The notes below the pieces were generated by a model, which had not been told where the DNA came from, made no database searches, and was given only the letters and a program-made list of their open reading frames with translations. 35,856 nucleotides of DNA from a virus: the IMG/VR virus record IMGVR_UViG_3300044994_000146, positions 1-35,856 of that record; one strand, 5' to 3'. The translations under genes were made by a program, and so were the position numbers. The stretch's first letter is position 1, and each line of letters opens with the position of its first letter. This document shows, piece after piece, positions 11,980-19,553 of this stretch.

Positions 11980-12834
11980 ATGGTCGAGGACTACATCGCG
12001 CACCGGGTCGAACGATGCGAGCTCGCACCGTCGAGCGTCGTCAACATCCGCGCCACGCTGCTGCAATGGCATCGCCACGCCGGACCGGTCGACCACTGGA
12101 CGCCGCCGGTCGCGACGAGCTGGTGCCACGACCAGATGATCCGACCGGGCACCCGCAAGATGCGCCGGGCCCGTCTGCGGCCCTACACCGCATGGCTGTG
12201 CCGCACCGGCCTGCTCGAGACCGACATCGCCGCGGACGTGCCACGGGTGAAAGTCCCGGCCCGTCCACCACGGAACCTCGACCGGGCAGCGGTCGCGCGT
12301 CTGCTCGCCGCCTGCCCCGACGACCGGGCCACACTCATCGTCACACTCATGGTGCAGTGCGGGCTCCGCTGCATCGACCTGTCACGGGTGCTCATCGAGG
12401 ACATCGACACCGCCCGACACCGCCTCGACGTACGAGCCAAAGGCGGTAGCGGCGACGTGACCCACTCGGTGCACATCCCCGGCGAAGCATGGGAGCTGCT
12501 TGTGCCCTACGTGCGCAACCTCGGCCGCTCATCCGGCCCGCTCATCACCAACAACCGGCGACTGCAACCACACCCAATCTCCGCCGGCCATCTGTCGGTG
12601 CTGGTCCGCCGGTGGATCACCGACGCCGGCCTGAAAGCATTCCCCTACGACGGCGTCTCACCGCACGCGCTGCGCCACACCTGCGCCCAGGACATGCTCG
12701 ACTCGGGCGCCCGAATCGACCACGTCCGCGCCGCGCTCGGGCATCGCACCGCAACCACGACCGAGGAGTACTACCTGCGACGCGAACCCCGTGGACTGGC
12801 CGAGTCGATGGAAGGACGCCGCTACGCCGCCTGA
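11980..12834 (+). CDS. int: Tyrosine-family integrase
   Basis: 284 residues from ATG 11980 with GGGAGAGGAAG upstream; an in-frame GTG at 11926, 14 bases after the repressor stop, is the alternative. An N-terminal core-binding domain (about 1-75) is followed by the catalytic domain with all key residues: Arg130 (CGLRCIDLSRV), Lys154 (VRAKGG), His229 and Arg232 (HALRH), His255 (LGHRT) and Tyr264 (TEEYY). It would recombine attP inside the upstream repressor gene with a host tRNA. At under 300 residues it is compact and lacks an evident arm-binding domain. The C-terminus, EGRRYAA, resembles an ssrA-type degradation tag. Co-transcription with the repressor is likely. Confidence 0.93.
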   Translation: MVEDYIAHRVERCELAPSSVVNIRATLLQWHRHAGPVDHWTPPVATSWCHDQMIRPGTRKMRRARLRPYTAWLCRTGLLETDIAADVPRVKVPARPPRNLDRAAVARLLAACPDDRATLIVTLMVQCGLRCIDLSRVLIEDIDTARHRLDVRAKGGSGDVTHSVHIPGEAWELLVPYVRNLGRSSGPLITNNRRLQPHPISAGHLSVLVRRWITDAGLKAFPYDGVSPHALRHTCAQDMLDSGARIDHVRAALGHRTATTTEEYYLRREPRGLAESMEGRRYAA

Positions 12835-12879
12835 CACCACCACCAACAGGGGATGACTTGGCCCCAGACGCGCAAGTAG

Positions 12880-12906
12880 CCTCCGTTCCTCGAAGGGGAA
12901 CGGAGG
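12880..12906 (+). promoter_or_regulatory. Hairpin covering the ribosome site of the next gene
   Basis: CCTCCGTTCC (12880-12889) pairs perfectly with GGAACGGAGG (12897-12906) across a 7-base loop. The 3' arm contains the GGAGG ribosome site for GTG 12915, 8 bases away. It may sequester that site, or act as a terminator after the integrase; no T-run follows. Confidence 0.6.
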
Positions 12907-12914
12907 CTGTCGCC

Positions 12915-13169
12915 GTGGATCATGTTGAGCCCGAAGTGCAGGCGGAGCGTCAGCGTCTGCAATGGCAGATGCTGTTCGTGATCGGGGTCGGGTTGGTGTT
13001 GTTCGGTTCCTGGGTGGCGGTGACCGCAATGTTCGACAACGACACCGTGTGTTTCGCCGGGGCGTTCGACTGCACCACCATCGACGACTCAGAGGACGTG
13101 TGGGTCGGGTTGGTGGCAACGGCGATCGGTGTGGTGGCGGCGCTCAGGGCGCGACGCGAGCTGCGTTAG
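12915..13169 (+). CDS. Small membrane protein downstream of integrase
   Basis: 84 residues from GTG 12915, with GGAGG 8 bases upstream inside a hairpin arm. Two hydrophobic segments, LFVIGVGLVLFGSWVAVTAM and VWVGLVATAIGVVAALRA, flank a loop with two Cys (TVCFAGAFDCTTIDD) that could form a disulfide outside the cell. The basic end ALRARRELR is probably cytoplasmic. It follows the repressor and integrase in the same direction, so it may be expressed in lysogens, where superinfection-exclusion membrane proteins are typical; this is inference. Its 3' end overlaps the convergent fibre gene by 4 bases. Confidence 0.65.
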   Translation: MDHVEPEVQAERQRLQWQMLFVIGVGLVLFGSWVAVTAMFDNDTVCFAGAFDCTTIDDSEDVWVGLVATAIGVVAALRARRELR

Positions 13170-14335
13170 AGGTGGACTGCGCCGTCCATGTAGATGCCGC
13201 TAGCACCGGACTGTGCGACGTTGAGCCACGCTACCCGAGTGGGTTTGCCCGGGGGGTTCTGTTCCAAGAAGTAGACGTTGCCCCCGACGTTCACCGGCTC
13301 ATCGAAATACAGCATGTCCGACCCCGACTGGCGGTAGATCGGAGAGAACAGGTCGGTGGCGGGGTCGTACTCGGTGACGTTGTTGTAGCCGTCCCGACCC
13401 CAGTAGGCGCGCCCGTTGCCGCCGAGCACTCCACCAGGCCGGTGACGAGGAAGTGTGCTGAGGGTCGTGAATGTCTCGGTGGACTCATCGAACCGCACCG
13501 CGGGGGACGTGGAGACGGTGCTCACGCCGACGTGCACCCCACCGCCGAGATGCACCCACGGCGTATGCCCGTACAGGGTGAAGGTGTTGGTCATCGTGTC
13601 GATCTTGGAGAAGTTCAGAACCGAGTGTCTGGCGAAGTAAATGGTGGTGCCGTCCTGCCCCAACCACATCTGCGACCCATACCTTGCGCCGACGCCAGGA
13701 ATCGTGATGATGCTGACCGGGTCGGTGAGCAGGTTGTAGGGACTCACAAGTGGATACACATAGATCCATTTGCCGGAATCCTGATACTTCGGCACGCCGT
13801 AGATGGTGTTGTTGTGCGGCACGTAGATGGTGTCGGACACCAACTGAGAGTTGTTGTAAGGGGGGGGATGGAACATCACCGCGGACAAGTCGCTCGTGTC
13901 GATGTGCAGCCAGATGCGCGAGGCGACTTGCGGGGTGGGGAGTTCGCGATCGCCGATCCATCGGGCCACGATGCGGTTGGCGCCGTTGTGCGACGCGACA
14001 CCCCATCGTCCGACCCTGCCACCGAGCGGCGTGGACAAATCGAACGGATTAGCAATGTCCTGCACGGTGAACGTCTTGGATGCCGGATTGATGCGCACCA
14101 CCCGGTTGTCGCCCCAGGGGGTGCCCCAGATGTAACCGTCGGGGCCGAGGATCGCGCCACCAAACGGGAATCCGGTCGCTATGGTGCCGCCGGTGACTGA
14201 CGCGGTGTCGAACCAGATGGTTGGCTCGGCGGGGTCACGGGGAAACCAGAACAGCGTCGTGCCGACGCGCAGCGGGTAGCGGTGGTCGTGCCAGACGACC
14301 CCGAAGTTGTAACGCTCCTGTATCTCTAGCGGCAT
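13166..14335 (-). CDS. Beta-propeller-like tail fibre or receptor-binding protein
   Basis: 389 residues starting MPLEIQERYNFGVVWHDHRY. Repeated blade-like segments (GPDGYIWGTPWGDNRVVRIN, GANRIVARWIGDRE, DGTTIYFARHS, GNGRAYWGRDGYNNVTEYDP) suggest a beta-propeller of about 6-7 blades with NHL- or sialidase-like character. It ends SGIYMDGAVHL and is the last gene of the structural block, where host-recognition proteins usually lie. No enzymatic motif is seen. Binding of a surface glycan or protein is inferred. Confidence 0.65.
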   Translation of the reverse strand: MPLEIQERYNFGVVWHDHRYPLRVGTTLFWFPRDPAEPTIWFDTASVTGGTIATGFPFGGAILGPDGYIWGTPWGDNRVVRINPASKTFTVQDIANPFDLSTPLGGRVGRWGVASHNGANRIVARWIGDRELPTPQVASRIWLHIDTSDLSAVMFHPPPYNNSQLVSDTIYVPHNNTIYGVPKYQDSGKWIYVYPLVSPYNLLTDPVSIITIPGVGARYGSQMWLGQDGTTIYFARHSVLNFSKIDTMTNTFTLYGHTPWVHLGGGVHVGVSTVSTSPAVRFDESTETFTTLSTLPRHRPGGVLGGNGRAYWGRDGYNNVTEYDPATDLFSPIYRQSGSDMLYFDEPVNVGGNVYFLEQNPPGKPTRVAWLNVAQSGASGIYMDGAVHL

Positions 14336-14387
14336 CGGATCATCTCACGGCGGTTGCGGCGGCGGAGGGGTCGATTGTTCCGAGGTT

Positions 14388-16430
14388 TCAGCTTCGGGCG
14401 GCGACCCACGGGACGGTCTGGGACACGCCGAGCCGCGTCGACGTGTTCGCCGACGAATGCAGCGAGTAGCTGCTCATGTCGGCGTCAGGGGTGGTCTGGC
14501 CGGTCGGCGTGGAGATGCCGCCGAAGGACGCTCCTCCGGCACCGGAGAACCGGGTGATGTCCGGCCTCACACCCCTCAACGTGACCGAGTTGTTGTTCGG
14601 GTTGTGGATGCCCACCAGGAACCGGGACCCGTCGAACGGGAAGTTGACGCCGTCGGACGGAACGACTGTCACCTGGTGGACCTGCACGAGCGTTCCGACG
14701 ACATGCGACTTGGACCACCGCAACGTGGTCGGGAGCCCATGTTCGTCGGCGTTGTAGCAGACGACGTTCAGCGATTGGCCTGACGTGAGCGACGACGCCG
14801 TCACCTCAAAGATCAGCTTGGTGATCGTGTCGGTGATCCGGTAGTCGCTTGGGGCCAGCAGGCTGGTGCCGCCGTTCAGGGTCACGGTGGCGCTGGTGCT
14901 GTCGAAGCTGAACAGCGGCGAGCCGTAGCCTGCGTCGGGGCTGGACACGAACCGGGACGCCGGGATGATCCGCCAGTTGGTCGGCGGTAGTGCGCTGCCT
15001 CTTGAGCGTCCGACCCAGATGCGCTGTGCTGCATTGGCGCTGAAGCGGAAGCAGTCCCACGGCTGGAGGACAGGTACACCCAGCGGGAGCGAGTCGTCTG
15101 ACTGGCAGGTCACGGTCACGGGACCGGGAGCGCCGACGAAATCGGTGAGGTTCACCACCTCCACCTCGGTGTTCTGCGATCCGATCGGCGGAAGGATGAT
15201 CGTGCTGTTGGCGTCCAACGCCGACAGCAGGGTGGGGGCGGTGCCCGCACGGCCCATGTCGTGGACCGTCTGCCCAAGTTCGGTGTTGAGCACGAGTGGA
15301 CGCTGGTAAGGGGTGAGGTCCGACTCGTAGTCGGCCGGAGTGAGTGTCACAGCGTCGAGTGTGTTGGTGTCCCAGCGGTCCGACTCGCTGTCGGCAGCAA
15401 CTAGGAACAAGGTGCCGCCGTCGGAGCCGAGGTACTTGGGGCGGGCGACGTCGCCGGACCAGTAGGTGCGGTACAGCTCCTCGCCGCGCTGCTGGCTGTC
15501 CACGAGTTGGGGTGGGCGTCCGTCCCACTGGTTCACTGCGGACAGGTGGTAGTAGTAGGTGCCTCCGTCCCTAACGCCCGCCGCGAGCACGCCGTAGCCG
15601 TCGTCGTGTTCGACCACGTCGTAGCCCTGCCATGAGATGAGATGGTTGGGGATGAGCGGTGCCGGGTCGCCGCTGGCGCTCCATGCCGTGCCGGTCCACT
15701 TCTGGAACGGGGCTGTCTCGATGGTCGCCAGCGGGACACGCCCGACAGCGACCCGGACGAGCGTCCCGTCGGTTAGGCGGTCGGTGAAGAAGATGTAGGC
15801 GTAGGTGCCGTCGGTCACCGTCGGGCCGGGACCCTGGGGCGCGTTGAAGGTGGGTGTGGCTTGCACCTGGGCACGGGTGATCTGCGGCATGACAAGCTCA
15901 CGGACCCACGACCAGGTGTTGCCGCGGTCGGTGGATTTGCCGAGGCCGAGGTACTGGTACTCGACGCTGCCGCCGAGCAGTTCTTCGGTGTGCAGGATCA
16001 CATAGAGGGTGGTGCCGGTGTCGATGATCGGGCCGCCGCCGGTCCACACCGACGCGACAGGGTCGCCCGCCACGAACTTGATCGCAGACCGGTTGAGCGC
16101 CGGGTCGTTGCCGACAACTTCGGTGAGCGTGATTCCTTCGCCCACGCCGACATCGCCACCGGGGCCAGCCATGTAGACGGTGCCGCCCTCGGCGAAGAAC
16201 CCGCACGACGAACCGTCGGGCCAGGAGTTCAGGTTGCGGCCACCGTTGGCAATCGGGTCGGTGAGGGTGTCGTGGTCGAAGATGGTGGTGCGACCGGTTG
16301 ACGCGACACCGTCCCGTGACGCCGCCCCACCACCGCCGGTGCCGCCGACCTGAACGGTCCACGTCACCGACGGATCATCAACCGCAATCCACGTCACCTC
16401 GGTCTGCGTCGTCGTCCACGTCGTCGTCAT
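14388..16430 (-). CDS. Large tail fibre-like protein with sialidase-type propeller
   Basis: 680 residues, ATG 16430 overlapping the upstream stop (TGATG). An N-terminal Thr-rich segment (MTTTWTTTQTEVTWIAVDD) is followed by a glycine-rich stretch and then repeated segments of beta-propeller type (GNTWSWVRELVMPQ, a Asp-box-like motif, and GTYAYIFFTDRLTD). The last ~180 residues form a beta-sandwich-like tip (YRITDTITKLIFEVTASSLT, SFGGISTPTGQTTPDADMSS). It likely forms or decorates the tail tip. Whether the propeller is catalytic is unknown. Confidence 0.65.
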   Translation of the reverse strand: MTTTWTTTQTEVTWIAVDDPSVTWTVQVGGTGGGGAASRDGVASTGRTTIFDHDTLTDPIANGGRNLNSWPDGSSCGFFAEGGTVYMAGPGGDVGVGEGITLTEVVGNDPALNRSAIKFVAGDPVASVWTGGGPIIDTGTTLYVILHTEELLGGSVEYQYLGLGKSTDRGNTWSWVRELVMPQITRAQVQATPTFNAPQGPGPTVTDGTYAYIFFTDRLTDGTLVRVAVGRVPLATIETAPFQKWTGTAWSASGDPAPLIPNHLISWQGYDVVEHDDGYGVLAAGVRDGGTYYYHLSAVNQWDGRPPQLVDSQQRGEELYRTYWSGDVARPKYLGSDGGTLFLVAADSESDRWDTNTLDAVTLTPADYESDLTPYQRPLVLNTELGQTVHDMGRAGTAPTLLSALDANSTIILPPIGSQNTEVEVVNLTDFVGAPGPVTVTCQSDDSLPLGVPVLQPWDCFRFSANAAQRIWVGRSRGSALPPTNWRIIPASRFVSSPDAGYGSPLFSFDSTSATVTLNGGTSLLAPSDYRITDTITKLIFEVTASSLTSGQSLNVVCYNADEHGLPTTLRWSKSHVVGTLVQVHQVTVVPSDGVNFPFDGSRFLVGIHNPNNNSVTLRGVRPDITRFSGAGGASFGGISTPTGQTTPDADMSSYSLHSSANTSTRLGVSQTVPWVAARS

Positions 16431-16789
16431 CAGGGCTCCACTGCCACTTGATCCACCACCGACAGATGATGGGTCAGCACCGTCGTCACGTCGCCGGCCA
16501 CCTGGACCGACAGCTCGAACCAGTACGAACCGGGATCGAACGTTGCGGTCACAGTGTCACCGATGTGCCACGCCAGGTCGCCAGTGCCGAAGTTGGCGGT
16601 GATCGTCAGGTTCGCTGTCACACCCTCGGCGGTGGTCGACGTGGCAACGAGCTCGCCGGTCGACACATTGTCGCGACGCAACTGCGCGAGCGGGTTCGAC
16701 CAGTTCGACACGTTGTCCGTCGTGGTGAATGACCACCGCCAGTCGTCACCGACGACGCGGGTCCACAACCGGTCCTCAGCGGTCGCCAT
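16430..16789 (-). CDS. Minor tail/baseplate beta-sandwich protein
   Basis: 119 residues from ATG 16789 (TGATG overlap with the holin stop). The sequence alternates beta strands (WRWSFTTTDNVSNWSN, GVTANLTITANFG, GDTVTATFDPGSYWFELSVQ, TVLTHHLSVVDQVAV), resembling the N-terminal immunoglobulin-like domain of baseplate upper proteins that anchor fibres. It immediately precedes the large fibre gene, so an adaptor role is plausible. Confidence 0.55.
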   Translation of the reverse strand: MATAEDRLWTRVVGDDWRWSFTTTDNVSNWSNPLAQLRRDNVSTGELVATSTTAEGVTANLTITANFGTGDLAWHIGDTVTATFDPGSYWFELSVQVAGDVTTVLTHHLSVVDQVAVEP

Positions 16790-16956
16790 CAGCTGCGGGT
16801 GCTGGTGTTGACCGCTGCGAGCCCGGTCGACAGGACCGCCGCAGCGAGAGCGACGAACAGCGGGGCCTCGGCCTCGCTGATGACGCCGTACGCGGTGAGG
16901 ATCGGGATGACGGCGGTGACGATCCGATAGATCCACGCGCGGGTTGCTTCGTTCAT
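16789..16956 (-). CDS. Holin
   Basis: 55 residues from ATG 16956 with AAGGAA upstream; GTG 16989 is a longer alternative. MNEATRAWIYRIVTAVIPIL is followed by TAYGVISEAEAPLFVALAAA and VLSTGLAAVNTSTRS: two hydrophobic helices, the AYGVIS turn and a LAAVNT end characteristic of small actinophage holins. It would permeabilise the membrane and release the endolysin encoded at 18027-18743. Confidence 0.75.
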   Translation of the reverse strand: MNEATRAWIYRIVTAVIPILTAYGVISEAEAPLFVALAAAVLSTGLAAVNTSTRS

Positions 16957-17032
16957 ATTGGTGGGTTCCTTCGTGAAGTAGGACGTCACTGGTGGACCTC
17001 CTGTGGTTGCTTCGAGGTTCGACAGGTGTCGG

Positions 17033-18025
17033 TCACGCCGCCTGTTCGAGGATCAGCAGGTCGTGGTGCCAGATGCCGAGATCGGGGATCACGACTCGTG
17101 GGTCCATGCAGTCGCGCACCTTCGACCCGTGGTCGGGGTGGGTGCGGTCGCTGACGATGAACCCGTACTGCTTGGCGGCGTTCACGAACGTGCGCTGCTG
17201 TGCGGTCAACGGCTTCGCCGGCATCCAGTCGTGGCGCAGCACAAGCCGCATCCCTGCGACGAGCGGGCAGTCCCAGAACGTGCCGTCGGTGCCGCGGGCA
17301 GGCCAGCGCACCTCGCGAGCCGAGTAGCGGTCGGCGACGAACCACATGGCGTGGTCGATGTGGCAGCGGGCGTACTCCTGGGGCCGAGCGATCCCAGCGA
17401 CGAGCGGCAGGTTCGACGCGGTGACACCCTTCGGTGTGGCGTCCCACGGCCGGGTCAAGTCCCACGCGACAACGGTGCGCGCCACCCACTCATTCGGTCC
17501 CGCGCCGACTCGAGGCCGCATCGCACCGCATTCCCACATGAGCTGGCGGTCACGATCGAAGCCGATCCACTGGTTGTCCTGGCGCCCCGTCGGATCGTCG
17601 TACCGGCGCACCACCTTCGGCAGCGGCACCAGGAACTTCTTCCACGTCCACGGCATCAGGTCGGCGCCCTTGGCCTCGCCGGTCTCCCACACGGTGCACA
17701 GCGGCTGGCCGGTCACGTCCTGCCACGGCGTGCCGCCCCACACGTTGCCTGCGGACATGCCGCCGACGGTCGTTCGGACCGGCGCGTCCCACAGCGCGTG
17801 CCATTCCGCTGTCGCCTCGGTGTCGATGCCGAAGTGCGACACCGGCTCATGCCACGGCGCGTCGGCCCACAGTAGGTCCTCGACGTCGGGGCACTCGTCC
17901 GGCCGCCACGTCGCCCAGGTGCGTGCCTCCCACGGCTGCTGCAGACGACCCTTGCTGTCCCACCACCCACGCCACCTCAGCCCGGTGTGGCGGGCGTGGT
18001 CGGCGTCGAACGTGGTGACCGGCAT
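17033..18025 (-). CDS. Hypothetical Trp-rich protein of the lysis/fibre region
   Basis: 330 residues from ATG 18025. It is rich in Trp, Asp and Pro. The second half has LMWECGAMRP, NLPLVAGIARPQEYARCHID, HAMWFVADRY, DGTFWDCPLVAGMRLVLR and QYGFIVSDR. This order of motifs resembles a domain in secreted polysaccharide-associated bacterial proteins, suggesting glycan binding or processing. That is pattern recognition, not a match I can verify. It lies directly after the endolysin gene with a 1-base gap, so it may be a cell-wall-directed lysis accessory or a virion-associated protein. Confidence 0.55.
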   Translation of the reverse strand: MPVTTFDADHARHTGLRWRGWWDSKGRLQQPWEARTWATWRPDECPDVEDLLWADAPWHEPVSHFGIDTEATAEWHALWDAPVRTTVGGMSAGNVWGGTPWQDVTGQPLCTVWETGEAKGADLMPWTWKKFLVPLPKVVRRYDDPTGRQDNQWIGFDRDRQLMWECGAMRPRVGAGPNEWVARTVVAWDLTRPWDATPKGVTASNLPLVAGIARPQEYARCHIDHAMWFVADRYSAREVRWPARGTDGTFWDCPLVAGMRLVLRHDWMPAKPLTAQQRTFVNAAKQYGFIVSDRTHPDHGSKVRDCMDPRVVIPDLGIWHHDLLILEQAA

Positions 18026-18026
18026 C

Positions 18027-18743
18027 TCAGCCGAGCCCCGTGTACCAGCGCCACTGCTCGTCGGTGTCGAGGGTGAGCTCGACGAGCGGCCGGTTGGCCT
18101 TGCGGTACGCCTCGCGCACCTTGACGAGCTGCGCCACGTTGAGCCCGACGGCCCTGTTGTTGACGAGGTGGGCGATGCCTTTTCCTGTGCGGATCACGAT
18201 CATGTCGTCGTCCTCCTGAAGCAGCTGCTGGATCGCCAGCAGGTCGATGGCCGTGGGCCCCGGCGACGGCTTCGCCGCCTGCGCCGGCGGAGCGGCGGGT
18301 GTGGGGCGACCGGCGAGCACGGAGCGCACCAGGTCACGGGTGAGGGAGCGGGCGGCGTCCCAGGTGAACTCGATGTGGAGATGGTCGTAGTGCGGCACGG
18401 TGCCGGTGTAGCGGGCACCGGTCGGCGCCTTGGCTGACCAGATGCGCTGATCCCAGATGATCAGCTGGATGCCCAGGGCACGCACGTTCGGCAACAACGC
18501 CTCGAGCAACCGCCAACCCTTCGGATTCGCCCGGCCGTTCACGAGCGGGAAGCCGGCGTCACCGGCACGGCCCTCGCCGTGCACCGACGGCGCCGACGAG
18601 CCCCGCACCTTCCGGAAGTTGTAGATGCCCATGTTCGACGCGCCGAACAGCTCGCCGACCACTGCCATGAACGCCACGACGCCCGGCTGAGCCTTCTTCG
18701 CGTCACGTCCAGAGGCGGGCTCGTACCGTGGGAAATCAGCCAT
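18027..18743 (-). CDS. Endolysin, M15-like zinc peptidase
   Basis: 238 residues from ATG 18743. The catalytic domain (about 1-130) has the metal-binding layout of M15/LD-carboxypeptidase-like lysins: VHGEGRAGDAG with His55 and Asp62, LIIWDQRIWSA, and PHYDHLHIEF with His121 and His123. These enzymes cut peptidoglycan stem peptides. A Pro/Ala-rich linker (about 147-165) leads to a C-terminal ~70-residue domain (DDMIVIRTGKGIAHLVNNRA) that may bind the cell wall. No signal peptide is seen, so release depends on a holin. Confidence 0.8.
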   Translation of the reverse strand: MADFPRYEPASGRDAKKAQPGVVAFMAVVGELFGASNMGIYNFRKVRGSSAPSVHGEGRAGDAGFPLVNGRANPKGWRLLEALLPNVRALGIQLIIWDQRIWSAKAPTGARYTGTVPHYDHLHIEFTWDAARSLTRDLVRSVLAGRPTPAAPPAQAAKPSPGPTAIDLLAIQQLLQEDDDMIVIRTGKGIAHLVNNRAVGLNVAQLVKVREAYRKANRPLVELTLDTDEQWRWYTGLG

Positions 18744-18828
18744 CAACCAGGCACCCCGACTCGTAGACCGGCGGGAACGCGTCGTGCAACGCCCACGCCA
18801 GCAACCGCTGACAATGCAACTCCGTCAT
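18736..18828 (-). CDS. Micro-protein upstream of endolysin (30 aa)
   Basis: MTELHCQRLLAWALHDAFPP VYESGCLVDG, from ATG 18828 with a strong GGAGAGG ribosome site 4 bases upstream. The stop overlaps the endolysin start by 8 bases. Amphipathic first half, two Cys. Translational coupling to the endolysin is plausible. No family recognised. Confidence 0.45.
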   Translation of the reverse strand: MTELHCQRLLAWALHDAFPPVYESGCLVDG

Positions 18829-18845
18829 CGGGCCTCTCCATCGGT

Positions 18846-19166
18846 TCACTGCGGCCTCGTCGGCGGTGGCGGCACGTCGATCCCTTCGGCGTGCAACGCC
18901 GCGGCCAGCTGGTTGATCCGCAGGTCGCACCACTCACGCTCCACCCTCAGCTCTCGGCGCAGCGCGTCGACTGCCACTTCGAGCCGGTCGCCGCGTTCGC
19001 GTTCGGCGGTCAGGTCGGTACGCATCGACGCCACCTGGTCCAGCGCGCTGCTCGACAGCTTCGCGGCGGCGTCGGCACGGTTGCCGGTCCGGTTGCCGAC
19101 GATCCCGGCGATCACACCGACCGCGCCGATGAGCGCGACCCAGACCTGCGTCGTCCACGACCCCAT
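18846..19166 (-). CDS. Membrane-anchored coiled-coil protein, holin-like
   Basis: 106 residues from ATG 19166 (TGATG overlap). An N-terminal hydrophobic helix (WVALIGAVGVIAGIVGNRTG) is followed by a long charged heptad-like region (ASMRTDLTAERERGDRLEVA) and a PPPPTRPQ end. Single-helix plus coiled-coil proteins of this kind sit in actinophage lysis cassettes and are often annotated as holins or antiholins. Its place beside the endolysin supports that role. Confidence 0.6.
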   Translation of the reverse strand: MGSWTTQVWVALIGAVGVIAGIVGNRTGNRADAAAKLSSSALDQVASMRTDLTAERERGDRLEVAVDALRRELRVEREWCDLRINQLAAALHAEGIDVPPPPTRPQ

Positions 19167-19528
19167 CAGATGTCGCCCCCGTCACCTTCGTCGCCTTCGC
19201 CCAATGCTGCGTCGAGCACCGCCCCGACGTGGGCGACCTGCCGGCGCAACTGACGCATCCCAGCGAGCGCCACCCAGATCATCGCCGGATAAAAAAGGAT
19301 CGCAGCTGCACGCCGAAGCTGGGCCGGACCCTCGAACGGCGGCGGCAAGTCGGCGACGAGCTGCCACCAATACGACGCCGCCATTGCGATCAGTGCAACA
19401 CCCAGCATCCAACGGGCGGCTCGCGTGGAATGTGGGCCACGCCAGCCCCACACGAACACGGCCACCGCAGCAGCGGTCGAGGAGGCCGCGACCCACCACA
19501 AGCCAAACAGGTTGTCGAGCAGGCTCAC
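19166..19528 (-). CDS. Membrane protein of lysis region, possible second holin
   Basis: 120 residues from GTG 19528 with GAGAGGA upstream. Three hydrophobic segments: LFGLWWVAASSTAAAVAVFV, WMLGVALIAMAASYWWQLV and AAILFYPAMIWVALAGM. It ends in an acidic tail (EGDEGDGGDI). Located between the minor tail gene and the coiled-coil membrane protein; the two stops and starts overlap. A holin-type or membrane-fusion accessory role is inferred from position only. Confidence 0.55.
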   Translation of the reverse strand: MSLLDNLFGLWWVAASSTAAAVAVFVWGWRGPHSTRAARWMLGVALIAMAASYWWQLVADLPPPFEGPAQLRRAAAILFYPAMIWVALAGMRQLRRQVAHVGAVLDAALGEGDEGDGGDI

Positions 19529-19553
19529 CGCTCGATCCTCTCGCCAGGGGTGA

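Noticed and set aside
12880-12906. Simple rho-independent terminator
   Set aside because: No T-run follows, and the 3' arm contains the ribosome site of the next gene; kept as a regulatory hairpin instead.
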